Position numbers and translations under genes: made by a program. A stretch of DNA of 23,673 bases, from contig CAMDRY010000012.1 of the NCBI GenBank assembly GCA_945906975.1, positions 1 through 23,673 of the forward strand, read 5' to 3'. This document shows positions 22,076 through 23,673 of this stretch, one piece after another. Below the pieces are notes generated by a model. That model made no database searches and was not told where the DNA came from. It worked only from the letters and a program-made list of their open reading frames with translations. Source of the stretch: Bordetella parapertussis. Lineage in GTDB: Bacteria > Pseudomonadota > Gammaproteobacteria > Burkholderiales > SG8-39. How positions within the stretch are numbered: position 1 is the stretch's first letter; each line of letters starts with the position of its first letter.

Positions 22076-23673
22076 ATGGCAAAAAAACCCATCAAGAAAC
22101 TGCGAAGCCAGGCCTGGTTCGGACGCGAGGATATTTACGGTTTTATTTACCGATCCTGGACGAAAAACCGCGGCATCCCTCATGACCAGTTTGACGGCAG
22201 GCCGGTTATCGGCATTTGCAACACCTGGTCTGAACTGACCCCGTGCAATTCTCATTTCCGCGCACTTGCGGAGCACGTTCGCAACGGGATTCTGGAAGCG
22301 GGCGGGTTCCCGCTCGAGTTCCCTGTAATGTCGCTGGGCGAAACATTGCTGCGTCCGACGGCGATGATGTTTCGCAACCTCGCCAGCATGGATGTCGAGG
22401 AATCAATTCGAGCCAATCCCCTCGACGGCGTCGTTCTGCTGGTCGGTTGCGACAAGACCACCCCTGCATTGCTGATGGGCGCGGCCAGTGTCGATGTGCC
22501 GGCCATCGCCGTTTCTGGCGGCCCGATGCTCTCGGGAAAATACCGTGGCACCGACATTGGGTCGGGCACCAACACCTGGTCTATGTCCGAGGATGTGCGC
22601 GCCGGCAAGATGACGCTCAACGAGTTCCATGAGGCGGAGTCATGCATGCACCGCTCACACGGCCATTGCATGACCATGGGCACCGCCTCAACCATGGCGA
22701 GCATGGTCGAGGCGCTTGGCATAGGCATGCCGGGCAACGCCGCTTTTCCCGCGGTGGATGCCCGCCGCAATGTGCTCGCACGCATGGCCGGCCGGCGTAT
22801 CGTTGAAATGGTCAAAGAAGACCTGACCATATCGAAAATCCTCACCCGGCAGGCGTTTGAGAATGCCATCCGCACCAACGCCGCCATCGGCGGCTCGACC
22901 AACGCGGTAATTCACCTGATCGCCCTGGCCGGCCGCCTCGGCGTCAAGTTGGACCTCGACGATTGGGACCGCCTCGGCCGTGGCGTACACACCCTGCTCA
23001 ACCTGATGCCCAACGGCAAGTTTCTCATGGAGGATTTTTGCTACGCCGGTGGCCTGCCCGTGGTGCTGCGCGAACTGGGTAAGAACGGCCTGCTGCACAA
23101 AAAGGCACTGACGGTAAATGGCCAGACAATCTGGGAAAACAACAAGAACGCCGAGTGCTTCAACCGCGACGTCATCACCCCGTTTGAAAAGCCGTTCAAG
23201 AAAAACACCGGTATCGCCGTACTGCGCGGTAACCTGTGCCCTGACGGCGCAGTCATAAAGCCCTCGGCGGCGACCCCCAGGCTGATGAAGCACAAAGGCC
23301 GCGCCGTGGTGTTCAAGAGCATCGGCGATTTCCACGCGCGCATTGATGATCCGAAACTCGACATCGATGAGAACTGCGTCATGGTGCTGCAAAACTGCGG
23401 CCCCAAGGGCTATCCGGGCATGGCCGAGGTGGGAAACATGCCCCTGCCTCCCAAGGTCTTGAAAAAGGGCATCACCGACATGGTGCGCATCTCGGACGCC
23501 CGCATGAGTGGCACGGCTTACGGCACGGTTGTGCTGCACGTGGCCCCTGAAGCGGCGGCCGGCGGCGCACTGGGCCTCGTGCAAGATGGCGACATCGTCG
23601 AACTGGACGTGGCAAAGCGCAAGCTCCACCTGCATGTTTCCGACGAAGAACTCGAACGCCGGCGAAAGAAATG
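22076..23673 (+). CDS. IlvD/Edd-family sugar-acid dehydratase, L-arabinonate dehydratase type (3' end cut)
   Basis: 532 residues are visible before the window ends; the family is usually about 570-580 long, so only the tail is missing. It dehydrates an aldonate to a 2-keto-3-deoxy acid using an iron-sulfur cluster and Mg. Cluster ligands are Cys57 ('WSELTPCNSH'), Cys125 ('GCDKTTPA') and Cys198 ('SHGHCMTMGTASTM'). Lys127 is the expected carbamylated Mg ligand, and Ser478 in 'SDARMSGTAYGT' is the catalytic base. These sit two residues earlier than Cys59, Cys127, Cys200, Lys129 and Ser480, as I recall them for the Rhizobium L-arabinonate dehydratase. That argues for a sugar-acid enzyme, not the branched-chain amino acid enzyme IlvD. 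The ATG at 22076 has a weak ribosome site. Confidence 0.94.
   Translation, partial: MAKKPIKKLRSQAWFGREDIYGFIYRSWTKNRGIPHDQFDGRPVIGICNTWSELTPCNSHFRALAEHVRNGILEAGGFPLEFPVMSLGETLLRPTAMMFRNLASMDVEESIRANPLDGVVLLVGCDKTTPALLMGAASVDVPAIAVSGGPMLSGKYRGTDIGSGTNTWSMSEDVRAGKMTLNEFHEAESCMHRSHGHCMTMGTASTMASMVEALGIGMPGNAAFPAVDARRNVLARMAGRRIVEMVKEDLTISKILTRQAFENAIRTNAAIGGSTNAVIHLIALAGRLGVKLDLDDWDRLGRGVHTLLNLMPNGKFLMEDFCYAGGLPVVLRELGKNGLLHKKALTVNGQTIWENNKNAECFNRDVITPFEKPFKKNTGIAVLRGNLCPDGAVIKPSAATPRLMKHKGRAVVFKSIGDFHARIDDPKLDIDENCVMVLQNCGPKGYPGMAEVGNMPLPPKVLKKGITDMVRISDARMSGTAYGTVVLHVAPEAAAGGALGLVQDGDIVELDVAKRKLHLHVSDEELERRRKK

Noticed and set aside
22688..23635. A 315-codon minus-strand frame opposite the dehydratase
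   Set aside because: The plus strand carries every catalytic residue of an IlvD/Edd enzyme. The antisense product has no family features.

Overview
The window is GC-rich DNA from a proteobacterium, most likely a betaproteobacterium of the Burkholderiales. The reasons are the tkt-gap-pgk-pyk gene order, a Bug-type tripartite tricarboxylate transporter, a short D-amino-acid dehydrogenase and a betaproteobacterial style of sugar-acid gene cluster. This placement is inferred from gene content, not from a phylogenetic marker. No RNA genes, insertion sequences, CRISPR arrays or prophage genes were seen, and no stretch over 300 bases lacks a gene.

Left part (1-9601, all minus strand). In order of transcription: transketolase, glyceraldehyde-3-phosphate dehydrogenase, phosphoglycerate kinase and pyruvate kinase form a lower-glycolysis/pentose-phosphate block. 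A tctC-tctB-tctA carboxylate uptake operon follows, with a promoter-embedded palindrome in front of it. Last is the start of an NAD(P)-dependent beta-hydroxyacid dehydrogenase that runs off the left edge. A telomere-like (GGGCTA) repeat with a perfect G-quadruplex pattern lies at the tctB/tctA junction.

Middle (9770-14179). Three plus-strand genes encode a second beta-hydroxyacid dehydrogenase, NudC, and a natural fusion of S-adenosylmethionine decarboxylase with spermidine synthase. The fusion has a non-ATG start. It converges on dadA (minus strand) across a hairpin.

Right part (14280-23673). This is a compact sugar-acid utilisation locus built around a divergent control region (16061-16314). 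Leftward genes encode an SDR closely resembling 2-keto-3-deoxy-L-fuconate dehydrogenase/human DHRS6 and a fumarylacetoacetase-fold hydrolase. The hydrolase has its own TATAAT promoter and a strong terminator. Rightward genes encode a FadR-type GntR regulator, a complete CUT1 ABC sugar importer (ATPase, Tat-exported binding protein, two permeases), a second SDR, and an IlvD/Edd-family dehydratase with L-arabinonate-dehydratase active-site residues, cut by the right edge. Together they fit a non-phosphorylative route: import, sugar oxidation, dehydration of the aldonate, oxidation of the 2-keto-3-deoxy acid at C4, then hydrolytic C-C cleavage to pyruvate plus a 2-hydroxy acid (lactate from a 6-deoxyhexose, glycolate from a pentose). 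The substrate cannot be settled from sequence alone, and no lactonase is seen in the window.
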